Source of the DNA: Saussurea involucrata
Taxonomy: Eukaryota > Streptophyta > Magnoliopsida > Asterales > Asteraceae
Direction: 5' to 3'
NCBI GenBank assembly: GCA_033807775.1
Contig: CM066326.1
Location: forward strand, 88,016,873 to 88,080,872
Length of the DNA stretch: 64,000 nt
Under the pieces are notes generated by a model that searched no databases, had not been told where the DNA came from, and was given only the letters and a program-made list of their open reading frames with translations. Position 1 is the stretch's first letter; every line of letters starts with the position of its first letter. This document shows, one piece after another, positions 21,092-31,119 of the stretch. A program made the translations under genes and the position numbers.

Positions 21092-21969
21092 ATTCGATTA
21101 CTTGTCTTTGATCGTTTGTATTCTTTAGATTTGATTAGTAAAAAAAATGATTTCAAACTGAAGTCTCAACCCACAAAAGTCGCAATAGGTTTGAAGTCGC
21201 AATGCAATGAAGTCGCAATGCTTGAAGTCGCAACAGTTGGAATCGCAACAAATGAAGTCGCAATAATTGGAATCGCAACACTTGGAGTCGCAATGAAATG
21301 GAATCGCAACAGAGTAAAAATTCACTCGAGTCGCAATAGATGATTGCGATTTGGTACTGTTCACGGGGTAATGGACTGCGATTCGGGATCGAAGTCGCAA
21401 TAGGTCACTGCGATTTGGGAGTCAAGTCGCAATAGGTCACTGCGATTTGGGAGTCAAGTCGCAATAGGTCACTGCGACTTGGAACTGTTCACTCAACGTT
21501 CACTGCGATTTCGATGAATATCAGACGATTGCGATTTCGATGAATATCATGATTGCGATTTCGATGAAGATCATGATTGCGATTTCGATGAAGATTCAAA
21601 TGATCGAGAGTTGATTCTTCAATAATGATCCAAATGATCTGAAATTGGTAGGTAAGGTCGAAATACGATTCTGGACAGATTTACTACTTCAAGTTTTGTC
21701 CAAAAACCACTAGAACATTGATTTTCGATCCAAAACAGTAGGTTTTTGCTCAAAAGTCCGAAAATCCGAGTTTGCACGATTTGAGATCGATTCTGGTGTG
21801 ATTATGGAATCAAAACATGCAGAAATGAATATCAAACACTTCTAGATCGATCCTAATCCATTTGAAGAACTCAAATGATCAAAATCAATAAGAAATGGAT
21901 GAAAACTTGAAGAACACTCAAAATGCAAAAACTCTCAATAAAATCTAATCTGATCTAGATGAATACATT
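21092..21969 (-). repeat. A2 leader with hairpin-module repeats
   Basis: Untranslated leader of about 880 bases between primer binding site and gag. At 21176-21480 it has dense GTCGCAAT/AATCGCAAC copies, including three direct units of GTCGCAATAGGTCACTGCGA. At 21500-21595 four units of ATTGCGATTTCGATGAA follow. The remaining 370 bases to the primer site carry no evident repeat. Confidence 0.85.
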
Positions 21970-21981
21970 GCTCTGATACCA
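21970..21981 (-). promoter_or_regulatory. Primer binding site (initiator Met tRNA type), A2
   Basis: Minus strand TGGTATCAGAGC, the usual plant Copia primer site, two bases inside the 5' LTR end. Confidence 0.9.
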
Positions 21982-21983
21982 AT

Positions 21984-22235
21984 TGTGATCCCAGAAACAA
22001 GTAATCAATCCAATAACATTAAAGTGTCCACCTCTATATTCAATAAATCAATCAAAGCTCACACAATACAATGAAGAACAAATCAAGTGTGTGTGGCTAG
22101 TGTGTGTAGGTGACTCTTATGATTGCTAGACCTAATTAGGAAAACAAGCAAACAATATATACCTAGGGTAAAGAATCACCCTATTACAAAATAGGCCCCT
22201 CTACTTAGTACAACTAGAATTTAGGCACTAACACC
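21984..22235 (-). mobile_element. A2 5' LTR (252 bp)
   Basis: Minus strand runs TGTTAGTGCC to GGGATCACA, with TG and CA ends, a TATATATT box at 22154-22161 and the primer site right after it. 252 bp is very short for an element with a 13 kb interior. Both borders are fixed independently by primer site and polypurine tract and agree with the B and C LTRs. Confidence 0.9.
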
Positions 22236-22410
22236 CTTAATAAAAGAGAGACTTTTTCTATCACATAATTAAGGGTAGAACATGAAAGTACACAACTAAT
22301 TTTGAAAAGCATACTTATTTTGGGACAAACTAAAATTTAAATATGGACACTACTTTGAAAAAGATGGAGTAGCAGTATAAAAATACACCATAAAGCCAAC
22401 AATATACACT

Positions 22411-22495
22411 TCAAGAACTAAGAGCCTAGTACCTCAATGTTATATACACTTAAGCCCAGTACCTCAATGTTATATACACTTGAGCCCAATACCTC
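22411..22495. repeat. 30-bp direct tandem repeat, about 2.7 copies
   Basis: Unit of the type GCCYAGTACCTCAATGTTAT followed by ATACACTTRA, repeated nearly exactly twice and then as a third partial copy. Confidence 0.75.
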
Positions 22496-22779
22496 CCTGA
22501 TTTAATAATCTTTTTGTTGGGTTTTTAATTTTAATATATTTTTCTCTAACATGAATAATTATATTTTTTTTCATAATAATTATATATTTTTCAAAGTTTT
22601 ATTTATTTATTACCATATGAATATTCAGATTTTTACATTTTATATATGTTATCAGATATGAATAATTAGATTTTTAAACAATCATACATCTTTGAAATTA
22701 TTAAAGATAACAAACTATGAATTTGGGAACCGTGAATTTCTAGAAGAAGTTAGGTGGATTAATTTTCTAAATAATAAAA

Positions 22780-22832
22780 AGATTAAGACTTTAAGACTTT
22801 TGATATAGATGCTTTATAAGATAGTATATAGA
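22780..22832 (-). mobile_element. Helitron-like 5' end fragment
   Basis: Minus strand TCTATATACTATCTTATAAA followed by GCATC and two AAGTCTT units. It resembles the TCTATACTATCTTATAAAGC end at 31226 and the general TCTMTAYTA start of plant Helitrons. No 3' CTRR end with hairpin was convincingly found. Confidence 0.35.
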
Positions 22833-23090
22833 ATAGATATAGATAATTTTCTACAATTTATCTTTCCAATATATTTAAAAAAACTTAATATAAAATGATA
22901 AAAGTTCAATCTCATTGGTTGAGATTGAACAAAGTAATAATATAATCCAAATAAAAGATGAAACAAAGTAAATAACCAAATAACCATAATAATTTAGAAA
23001 TTTGTCTTAAAAAACAATCCAAGCAAAATGAAAACCACTAAAAATCGTAAACAAAACAATTAGAAAAGTTTTCCATCATGAAAAAACAAA

Positions 23091-25616
23091 TTACTTCTCA
23101 AGTCTGGGGATTATCAAATCTGTAATGACTTCTTCTTTCTCAACTGGAATGCATGTTTTAGGAGATTTTGTTGCAGACCCTTTCATTGCATCATCGACAT
23201 CATAAACTTCATCAAAATCACGCTTCAGATCAACACCTTTACATATCCTTTTCTGATACGTTTTTTCTTGTGATACCGGACTATCTGTCGTGTTGTTATC
23301 TACATTGTTTGGAGTTGCATTCTCACCCTTAAATGAAACAGCATCCTTCAAATAAGATAATAGTGACATGTGTTATTTTAGAAACTCCTTAATAATGAAT
23401 AAATTTAACAGCTACATTAAAAGTTATCTATAATACCTTTAACTTTTCCACAGAACCAAAATCTGTTGAAAGAATGTTTACAGAATCGGATTCAGCAGGC
23501 TACATAATTAATTGTAAAAAAATGTTAGACAACAAAAAATATGCAGCTCAATTGAAATTTAGTTTCAGGTAATGATAATTATTACCCGTTGAGCACTAAA
23601 CCTCATTTCCAGCTCATTCAAGATGTTCTCATCATCAGTTAATTTTGAAATACCGTAAACAAAACAATTGTTTTTGATGTTGTAGTTATTAACTTCAATC
23701 TTTATGGAAAACTTTCTATCAAGCAAAACATTCAAATCCTCTGGAAACATCTCCAAATCACCATGCTGAAAAAAATCAATATAACTTTTACATTAATAAA
23801 CATTATTCATAATATTTTAAAATTAACGTAAATAGTTAAGATAAATAAAATTACCTCTTTAATCTTTTCATATAGTTCTATCGCAGATTTATTAAAAACT
23901 TTGTTGGCCTCCCGATCAAACAATGTCAACGATGCAATTCCAGTATCATCTTGAACTCTCAAAGGAATTTTGAATCTAAATAATTTTAAATTTTAACATC
24001 AATATAATAATATAAAAGATATAGATAAACATTGTAAGGTAAATAATACTTACTTTGGCAAAACATCAGTGTCTTGCCCTTTGCATTTATCAGAATCACA
24101 TTGAAATTTTTCTGTCTCTTCAACCAGACCTGAACCATTATTTTTGTCTGTGACAATGTATGTAGGTCGAACCTTTCTACTACACCTTTTGCAACCCATG
24201 TAGAACCAAGGAATGTCTTTGCTAAATGCCTTAACTGTGCCTAAAATAATCAAGGACTTCGCCTATATAAAGTAGTGCATTATTGATATAATGCAATGAT
24301 TGAATAAATGAAAATGATATTAAATAATAAGTACCTCAACAATTTCGCTAATTTCAACAATATTTGCTTTACTGTTGTTGTCTAGAAAATCTTCACGATA
24401 TGAATAAGACAATCCAGAAAGCATTGTAAGTTGTTGTGACGATTTAGATTCGCCACTCAACCCAAGCAGACTGTTTAATAGGAAATATAATTACGGATCA
24501 ATGTAAATTAAAAAATAAGAACACATAAGATATATAAAGAAATAAACTTTACTAACCTATTTCTGAAATCCTTGATTTCATCAATTTCAGAATTGATGAA
24601 CAACCTCGTACCATTAAATGAATTTGAAAGAGAAGGTTTTTCTGAAAAAGAATTAATAATTGAAGTTAATATATTATTGCTTAAACGAAATACATATTTT
24701 ATAAGTTAGACAAACCTCGGTAAATCTTGACCATTGCGAATTGAATTACAACAACGACAAGACCCTCGTCTTTATGAATTGAAACATATTTATTGAATTG
24801 CTCAGCAAAATCATCCCACAATGTGACATGCAGTTTAAGCCCTCTAAAAAGGAATAATGTTAGAAGTGTCAATATTAACGTTAGTCAATTAAAATAAAAA
24901 TACCGACTCCAAGTCCTTTATCTCAATTTGCATTCGTCTCTTCGTTTTTCCTTTGTCATCTCAAAAGTTCACCATTGTCTTACATGCTACAACCTCACCA
25001 ATGACATCTATATAATGATTAAAAAAATTAGTATAAAGAATGATGGCATAAATAACATATATTAAAAAATTTAGTAAATTTAAAATAATTAATTGACTAA
25101 CCAACTGTTGCATCTTCTGGAATCATCTTTGATATCACGCTTTGATATTGGACAAATGAAAAACCAAATAGGGAACCATTAAAATCCAAGCAGCTAGACA
25201 CCGAAGTTTTGTAATACAAACTTAACTTGTTTGTATTATCAATTAACTTGTATTTTGAGGCATGTCGAGCAATTGTAGGATTTTTTATGAATATGGCAGC
25301 CCCTTCTTGAAGCAAATCTTTAAACTTTGGCACCCATTTTTGTAGAACATTAGCATGGATTTTAGTGCCCTGAAAAAGTGGATATAGAAAAATCAGAATT
25401 GTTGAAAAATAAGAAGCTATGATGAATACGAAGCTAAAAATTCAAAAACAAGTAATTGTTTACCTCTTCATCCATTAATATCATCTCAATGGAATAAATT
25501 TGTTCAGGATTCTTGAACAGCGGTTGATTCCACAAACGGATGATTCTAACCTTGACAGTAAAATCATCTTCTTGTATATCAAGGTGGTTAATAAGAGGAA
25601 TATTCTTCCCATCCAT
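23091..25616 (-). pseudogene. RPA70-like single-strand DNA-binding protein, 11 exons, probably broken
   Basis: Resembles the large subunit of replication protein A. Exons on the minus strand: 25616-25464, 25369-25102, 25007-24904, 24843-24716, 24641-24557, 24470-24335, 24262-24054, 23975-23855, 23765-23586, 23499-23437, 23345-23091. All introns are GT-AG and phases agree throughout except exon 3/4. Total about 566 codons. The N-terminal OB fold contains VKVRIIRLWNQP and SIEMILMDEE. A zinc-ribbon OB fold in exon 7 has CKRC and CDSDKC. Exon 3 carries an in-frame TGA (24961-24963) and a one-base phase error against exon 4. An AG acceptor 5 bases before the ATG implies an upstream untranslated exon. 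RPA-like genes are often carried by plant Helitrons, and Helitron-like ends lie on both sides. Alternative: a decayed host paralogue. Confidence 0.78.
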
Positions 25617-25969
25617 TATTCTGTAATACATAAAAAAAACAGTTTGAAGAACAAGTTACTTAAAAATCAAACCAACACTTTGGAGATGGAAACCAAGACT
25701 TTTGATTTCTTTTGGGACAACATAAATAAAATATCATACATGTATCAAAAAAATTTAATTAAACAATGTGATAGACAATTCAATAAACAATTAATTGAAA
25801 CATTTGATCCAATTGTCAAAAAAGCAGAAGATTAGAACAGAGGAGATTAGCATAGACATAGATGCACATTAGTGTTTTTCTCTTCAACAATATAGCAACA
25901 GTTGTAGCTCTGTTTTATTTACTTCATTGCTTCATAAATTTAAAGCTTTAAAGTATTCCGTTTATGTGA
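25617..25969. other. Region upstream of the RPA-like exon 1, nothing recognised
   Basis: AT-rich sequence with the AG acceptor for RPA exon 1 at its left end. No coding, repeat or RNA signal that I can name. Confidence 0.4.
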
Positions 25970-26285
25970 TAAAATCATTGTGATTTGCAGCCTAAACATC
26001 TTGAAATTTTGATGCCATCGTTGATTGCAAAGTGGCAGCAGCTTTCAAATACAGACAAAGACCGTTTCCCACTTTTGGAGTGTTTTACATCCATAGCACA
26101 TGTATTATTTCTGTTTCCTATACCTTTGTTGACACTAAACAATTTACACTTTTGAATAAACAAACAGAAAGCTTAAGGTTTGCTAAGAACACTCAAAACA
26201 GAAATGTTTGTTAATTTATACAAACAAAATTCTTAAAACTGAACAAAATTGTTAACACTGAACAAAACAGGAAGGTGTGTCAAAA
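25970..26285. repeat. Direct repeat X, copy 1
   Basis: About 315 bp repeated 700 bp away at 26670-26985 with a few differences. It carries a transportin exon (25991-26101) with flanking intron sequence. With repeat Y it forms a unit X-linker-Y that is tandemly duplicated. Confidence 0.85.
25991..26101 (+). pseudogene. Captured transportin (karyopherin beta-2) exon fragment, copy 1
   Basis: After the acceptor TTTGCAG a 111-base exon encodes 37 residues, including ILMPSLIAKWQQL and PLLECFTSIA. This matches the HEAT-repeat stretch ILMPPLI.KW....DKD.FPLLEC of transportin-1, the nuclear import receptor, as I know it in plants and animals. The exon is phase 0 with no stop. The splice donor base at its end is altered (ACAT rather than ACAG before GTATT), and no neighbouring transportin exons are seen. 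It is a gene fragment, not a gene. Confidence 0.75.
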
Positions 26286-26453
26286 CAGGAAGGTTTGCTA
26301 AACTCTTTTATTGTAGAATAATTTTTTTTAATCAGAAATTATTCAAAAATTCAAACCTTTCGTTTATAAAAAAACTTCTTGCTTTTATTATTATTTTGAG
26401 TCAACCAAGAATATATATATTTGTACAGATGAACATATCTATATATATATATG
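26286..26453. other. Linker of the X-Y duplication, AT-rich
   Basis: Present only in the first copy of the X-Y duplication. In the second copy its place is taken by TA repeats and inserted elements. No gene. Confidence 0.4.
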
Positions 26454-26488
26454 TAAACAAAATAATTGTAAAGCTTCATCCAATAACA

Positions 26489-26539
<51 letters not shown>

Positions 26540-26671
26540 TGACAGCAATTGAAAAAAGATTTCAAGCTTAGTGCTTGAAATCACAAACAACCCAGCAGTA
26601 ATATTAAATATTGAAAAACTCTTATTAGCAAATAAAAAACTACAATCGTGAAAATATGGAACCTGACAGTA
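26454..26671. repeat. Direct repeat Y, copy 1, with TA/TG microsatellite
   Basis: Matches 30531-30737. It includes an (AT)n run followed by (GT)n at about 26490-26539. The rest is TTGACAGCAATTGAAAAAAG and following bases, identical in both copies apart from a few substitutions. Confidence 0.85.
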
Positions 26672-26987
26672 AAATCATTGTGATTTGCAGCCTAAACATC
26701 TTGAAATTTTGATGCCACCGTTGATTGCAAAGTGGCAGCAGCTTTCAAATACAGACAAAGACCTTTCCCCACTTTTGGAGTGTTTTACATCCATAGCACA
26801 GGTATTATTTCTGTTTCCTATACCTTTGTTGACACCAAACAATTTACACTTTTGAATAAACAAACAGAAAGCTTAAGGTTTGCTAAGAACACTCAAAACA
26901 GGAAGGTTTGTTAATTGATACAAACAAAATTGTTAACACTGAACAAAATTGTTAACACTGAACAAAACAGGAATATTTGTCAAAACA

Positions 26988-26988
<1 letters not shown>
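26670..26988. repeat. Direct repeat X, copy 2
   Basis: Second copy of the 25970-26285 block, joined directly to repeat Y at the shared bases CAGTAAAATC. Confidence 0.85.
26691..26801 (+). pseudogene. Captured transportin exon fragment, copy 2
   Basis: Same 37-codon exon as at 25991 with its acceptor, and here also a good donor (ACAG then GTATTA). It keeps a Pro-Pro (LMPPLIAKW) where copy 1 has Pro-Ser, but has DKDLSPLLE where copy 1 has DKDRFPLLE. So each copy has its own change and they have diverged separately. Confidence 0.75.

Positions 26989-27032
<44 letters not shown>
26989..27032. repeat. (TA)n microsatellite
   Basis: Pure AT/TA run of about 40 bp. Together with the run at 30081-30115 it flanks the foldback element, which appears to have inserted into TA repeats. 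Confidence 0.9.
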
Positions 27033-27035
<3 letters not shown>

Positions 27036-27433
27036 GTGGGTTCAAATGAAAACTCAAATTCAATTGTAAACGTGAGGACAAACCACAACCGTTGATTAAT
27101 AATCTGGTGAAGAGATCAATGGCAAAAAAACACGGTGGAAATTTTGTAAATAAGTTGAAAACTCTGTCCATGACTTAGTGAATATTTAGCGCGCAGGGGT
27201 AAAATTGGAAAGATTAGAATCATCGCCTATTTTTGTTGAATTTTTATTTTCTTTTTTAATTAAATTTTTTTTACCCCCTTAAATTTTAAAATAAATTATC
27301 TCAAAAATTACTAACATTTTAATCAAACAAATTACATCAAAAAAACGAGAATTTCGTGCTCTTCGATATGACATCCATCATGATATAGTTTTTTTTTTCG
27401 ATTTAACCGTTTTTTACGTGAAATCGTGTATAT

Positions 27434-27510
27434 GTGTTATATTCAGTCTGAATATAACACATATTCAGACTGAATATAACACATATTCAGTCTGAATATA
27501 ACACATATTC
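27434..27510. repeat. Self-complementary tandem array, left arm
   Basis: Three to four units of TGTTATATTCAGTCTGAATA or its inverse. The core TATTCAG-T-CTGAATA is itself a palindrome. Confidence 0.85.
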
Positions 27511-27840
27511 ATCACTCACGTCTTCTTTTGTTCACATCTATTGCTGCATTCTTTCACATTGCATATACATGCCACGCATGCATACTAAGGCCATTCTCCC
27601 TTAACCATCTGTGTTGTTCATCGAATATTGTTGCTGTTATTATCCATCTTTGGTTTTCTTGGTGACATACATATCAATACATCGCATGAATTTTTTTGAT
27701 TTGGTTATTGTTCAACTACCACTAGCCTCAAATTTTTCAGCTACATCTCGGTTTGAAGAACTTGATCATCACGTGATATCATATACCACATATTAGGTTT
27801 TACCACACAATTATTGGTCGTGTTTATCGCATGGTTTTAT
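27511..27840. other. Loop of the foldback element
   Basis: Single-copy spacer between the arms, AT-rich, with no convincing ORF. Confidence 0.4.
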
Positions 27841-28107
27841 GTGTTATATTCAGTCTGAATATGTGTTATATTCAGTCTGAATATGTGTTATATTCAGACT
27901 GAATATGTGTTATATCCAGTCTGAATATGTGTTATATTCAGTCTGAATATGTGTTATATTCAGTCTGAATATGTGTTATATTCAGTCTGAATATGTGTTA
28001 TATTCAGTCTGAATATGTGTTATATTCAGACTGAATATGTGTTATATTCAATCTGAATATGTGTTATATTCAGACTGAATAATTCCATATATTCAGACTG
28101 AATATAA
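27841..28107. repeat. Self-complementary tandem array, right arm
   Basis: About a dozen 21-22 bp units of TGTTATATTCAGTCTGAATA, some with AGACTGAATA. Far longer than the left-arm array, so it expanded after the element formed. Confidence 0.88.
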
Positions 28108-28421
28108 CACACATACACGATTTCACGTAAAAAACGGTTAAATCGAAAAAAACTATTTCATGATGGATGTCATATCGAAGAGCACGAAATTCTCGTTTTT
28201 TTGATGTAATTTGTTTGATTAAAATGTTAGTAATTTTTGAGATAATTTATTTTAAAATTTAAAGGGGTAAAAGTTTTTTAATTAAAAAAGAAAATAAAAA
28301 TTCAAGGCATTGATTCTAATTTGACGAAAATACCTCTAAAGCTGAATTTTAGGAATGGCTTAAATATGGCTGCGATCAATGGACAAGATTTTTCCTCATG
28401 TTTACAATTGAATTTGAGTTT

Positions 28422-30060
28422 TGTAACAACCCAAATTCTAGTAGGTTTTAGAGTTTGGTGGCCAAAGTGAAATAAATGAAAGTTAAGTTGAGGGACCATT
28501 CCTGTATTTTGTTGAAGGTATTTATATGCACAAACTTTTAGGGCAGTCCCCATTTTGTAAATCAGTATTTTTGGTCTTGTGTGGGTGGTGACGTGAAGCA
28601 AGGAAAGAAGGAAGAAGAAGAAGAAGAAGGAGGCATTAGAGAGGAGAAATCAAGCAGGTAATCCTTCTTAAGTTCGTATTCTGTGTAATTTAGCATTCCC
28701 TTCTTCTTTAGCTTGGATTCTATGATTGAAACCAATGATTTCTTAAGCTTTCCCCATTTTTCCTAAAAGTGGGTTTTATGGGTTTTGGTCTTAATGAAAC
28801 GATTTTAGAGGTTATAAATGGATTAAGTGAGTGTTTGGGGTTAGTGAATGAACCCTTGAGGTTATCTAATCAAACTAATGACTAAAATCGGGTTAGAAAT
28901 CAGTTTTAGAATTATTAAACTCGAACAGCCGTGTTTTCCGGACACCAGCCTTCGGTGGTGTCCGGATAGGTTGCGGATGTCCGGGTAAGTGCCCCGTGAA
29001 GGTGTCCGGGTGGTTGAAGTCTCCGGATAAGCTTTGTGTCCGGATAAGTAGTGTCTCCGGAAAAGTAGTGTGTCCGGATAAATAAGGTGTCCGGAAAAGT
29101 AGGTGTCCGGAAAGGTAAGGTGTCCGGAAAAGTGGGTGTCCGGAAAGGTAAGGAGTCCGGAAAAGTGGTATCCGGACATCAGTTTTGAGTTATTTATCTG
29201 ATGTGGATCCATTGCCTTAGGTGTTCTGTGGGTGTAGCTTAAAGGTGTTTAAGAAGTGCATTGTACGTCAATCAATGTGAGTTCCCTAAATCCTTTTTAT
29301 AACGCAAAGTGATACATGTTTTAACTGATTATGGTTCTTAATGAGCATGAAACGTTTACGAACTGATTTGCATGTTTCCCACGAATGCACTTACTTTATT
29401 CAAAGAAATGTTTAAGCATGACTATATGAAAGACATGGTTTATAAAGAGCATAGTTGGCATGTTTACATGTTTGCACGAACGTATGTGTACATTATGTGG
29501 AGTCGGTCTGCACTGTGGGATCAAAGAGAGGTTCTCGGGGTCTTAGGACTCTTGGTTATGTATGATAGACCGGTGGGTTGGAATCCGTTTCCCTCCTATC
29601 CGGTAGAGGGGAGTCCGTGGGGATTCCAAAGCGGCGAGAAGGGAGTCTGCTGGGGCCCTGATCGCATTATGTTTATGTGGTCCATTACACAGTGCAGTAC
29701 CATGTTTGATGATATTTATGGGTCATTGATAAATGTTTTCCAAATGTTTTTATATGCTGCTTTCGGAGGGAATTCACTAGACCTTTTGGTCTAACCCTCG
29801 CTTTCAAAACTAAACCATTTTCAGGTAAGCATGTTAAGGGTTCTTCCAGTAAGAACTAGGAGGAGATAAGAAGTACTTGAAGCTTAGAGTAACTTCAAGT
29901 TTTGGCTATGATGACTATAGAATAGCTCTCGGCTGTGGATTTAGAGACTTCCGCTGTCAATTTTGTTTAGTATGAATTATTGGCGATGTAAAGACAAGGT
30001 TTATGTAATTCGAATGCTTATTTGTGGTTGTTTGCCTGCTATGAAATCTGGGACGTTACA
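28422..30060. mobile_element. Probable solo LTR (1,639 bp) nested in the foldback arm
   Basis: Starts TGTAACAACCC, ends GGGACGTTACA (TG...CA), and is flanked by the 5-bp duplication AGTTT at 28417-28421 and 30061-30065. Removing it and one duplication restores the continuity of the foldback arm, which proves it is an insertion. TGTAAC...GTTACA ends and this length fit Ty3/gypsy LTRs. No internal region, primer site or polypurine tract is present. A 140-codon ORF at 29372-29794 shows no known motif and is probably chance. Confidence 0.7.
28937..29180. repeat. TGTCCGGA(A/T)AAG microrepeats in the solo LTR
   Basis: Roughly fifteen irregular copies of a GTGTCCGGAAAAGT-type unit of 12-20 bp. It is GC-richer than the AT-rich surroundings and carries CCGG sites. 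Confidence 0.75.
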
Positions 30061-30078
30061 AGTTTTCATTTGAACTTT

Positions 30079-30115
<37 letters not shown>

Positions 30116-30118
<3 letters not shown>

Positions 30119-30201
30119 TTGGGTATCTTTTGCAAACCAGTGTATTTGTACAAACTCGTACAAACCATACCTAGCTTTATGATTTTGTAAATTTGGCTTC
30201 A

Positions 30202-30243
<42 letters not shown>

Positions 30244-30507
30244 CTTCATGAATATATAATTTGGCTTCATGAATATATCATTTGGCATTTTTAACTAATT
30301 TTTTTCGGTGGAGCCCTAAAATACCCTTATTTTTGTAAAAAAATTAGTTAAAAATGCCAAATGATATATTCATGAAGCCAAATTATATATTAATGAAGCC
30401 AAAATATATATATGAATATTCATGAAGCCAAATTTACAAAATCATGAAGCTAGGTATGGTTTGTACGAGTTTGTACAAATACACTGGTTTGCAAAAAATA
30501 CCACCCT
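30116..30507. mobile_element. MITE / foldback, 392 bp, almost entirely inverted repeat
   Basis: The left arm from AGGTTGGGTATCTTTTGCAA and the right arm back from the complement of AGGGTGGTATTTTTTGCAAA pair for about 190 bp. They share TTTGGCTTCATGAATATAT repeats and a short loop near 30310-30330. TA repeats flank both sides. No coding capacity. Confidence 0.75.
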
Positions 30508-30530
30508 ATATATATATATATATATATATC

Positions 30531-30564
30531 TAAACAAAATAATTGTAAAGCTTCATCCAATAAC

Positions 30565-30606
<42 letters not shown>

Positions 30607-30737
30607 ACAGCAATTGAAAAAAGCTTTCAAGCTTAGTGCTTGAAATCACAAACAATCCAGCAGTAATATTAAATATTGAAAAACTCTTATTAGCAAATAA
30701 AAAACTGCAATAGTGAAAATATGGAATCTGACAGTAA
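30531..30737. repeat. Direct repeat Y, copy 2
   Basis: Second copy of 26454-26671, again with an expanded AT run (30569-30602). It lies 3.5 kb from its X partner because the foldback, solo LTR and MITE inserted into the TA tract between. Confidence 0.85.
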
Positions 30738-31090
30738 CATATATAAACCAACGGCTTAAATAAAAATTTACCCTAAACACGATTTTATCATTCGCGATAG
30801 AATCGTCAAAAGAAAGGAGTAGGAACAGAGTGTTCACTATAGTGAACGAAAGCAAATCACGATTACAGAAAATTAAAACCAATCTGTTTTCGTGAATTGG
30901 ATCGTAAAGCCCTAAAAATGTTTCTCTTGGGGAAGAATACACAAACCCTAAAGATTGGAAGAAGGGTTTAAATAAAACGATGGAATCTGCAGGAATTTTA
31001 GAGATAACTATTAAGAGATTTTGGAGGAAGTAGGAGCAGAAAATCGCCAGCTATTATTTCTAAAATCGCCAGCTATTATTTCTAAGTCAA
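30738..31090 (-). promoter_or_regulatory. Possible minus-strand promoter and 5' untranslated region
   Basis: Minus strand shows TTTATTTAAACCC (about 30966-30978), then a CT-rich stretch with TAGGGTTTGTG and AGGGCTTTACGATCC, typical of plant 5' ends. It could be the distal first exon of the RPA-like gene, whose coding exon 1 is preceded by an acceptor, now separated by nested insertions. A direct repeat AAATCGCCAGCTATTATTTC occurs twice at 31050-31084. Confidence 0.35.
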
Positions 31091-31119
31091 TGGTTAGTTT
31101 TTAAAACTAAAATTAAATT

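Larger units (their letters stand above)
1..22235 (-). mobile_element. Tandem pair of SIRE/Maximus-like Copia elements (A1 and A2)
   Basis: Bases 1-8880 repeat at 12721-21470 with near identity, so two copies lie head to tail on the minus strand. A2 is bounded by its 5' LTR at 21984-22235 and by the polypurine tract at 8918-8929. A1 enters from the left window edge inside ORF3 and ends at 8880, where its leader is joined to the last 36 bp of an LTR. The arrangement LTR-interior-(relict LTR)-interior is what unequal recombination between two copies gives. Each copy has leader, gag, pol, spacer and ORF3. The left terminus is outside the window, so no target duplication can be checked. Confidence 0.92.
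22236..23090. other. AT-rich flank, no gene seen
   Basis: Holds a tandem repeat (22411-22495, listed separately), AT-rich filler and a Helitron-like 5' end near 22832. A perfect 10-bp stem hairpin (GTTCAATCTC / GAGATTGAAC) lies at 22907-22933. I see no coding sequence. Confidence 0.5.
27033..30080. mobile_element. Foldback (long inverted-repeat) element, interrupted
   Basis: The left end (GGGGTGGGTTCAAATGAAAA) mirrors the right end (GTTTTCATTTGAACTTTCC). The arms, about 470 bp, pair along nearly their whole length: left 27033-27510, right 27841-28421 plus 30066-30080. Without the nested solo LTR the element is about 1.4 kb. It is flanked by TA runs, so a TA target is possible but cannot be proved. 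No coding capacity. A non-autonomous DNA transposon, perhaps Mutator-like. Confidence 0.75.

Noticed and set aside
22907..22933. 3' hairpin of a Helitron
   Set aside because: A perfect 10-bp stem, but no CTRR end follows at the expected distance of about 10 bases on the minus strand.
29372..29794. 140-codon ORF as a gene
   Set aside because: Inside a solo LTR, compositionally odd, no motif, no start context or neighbours supporting it.
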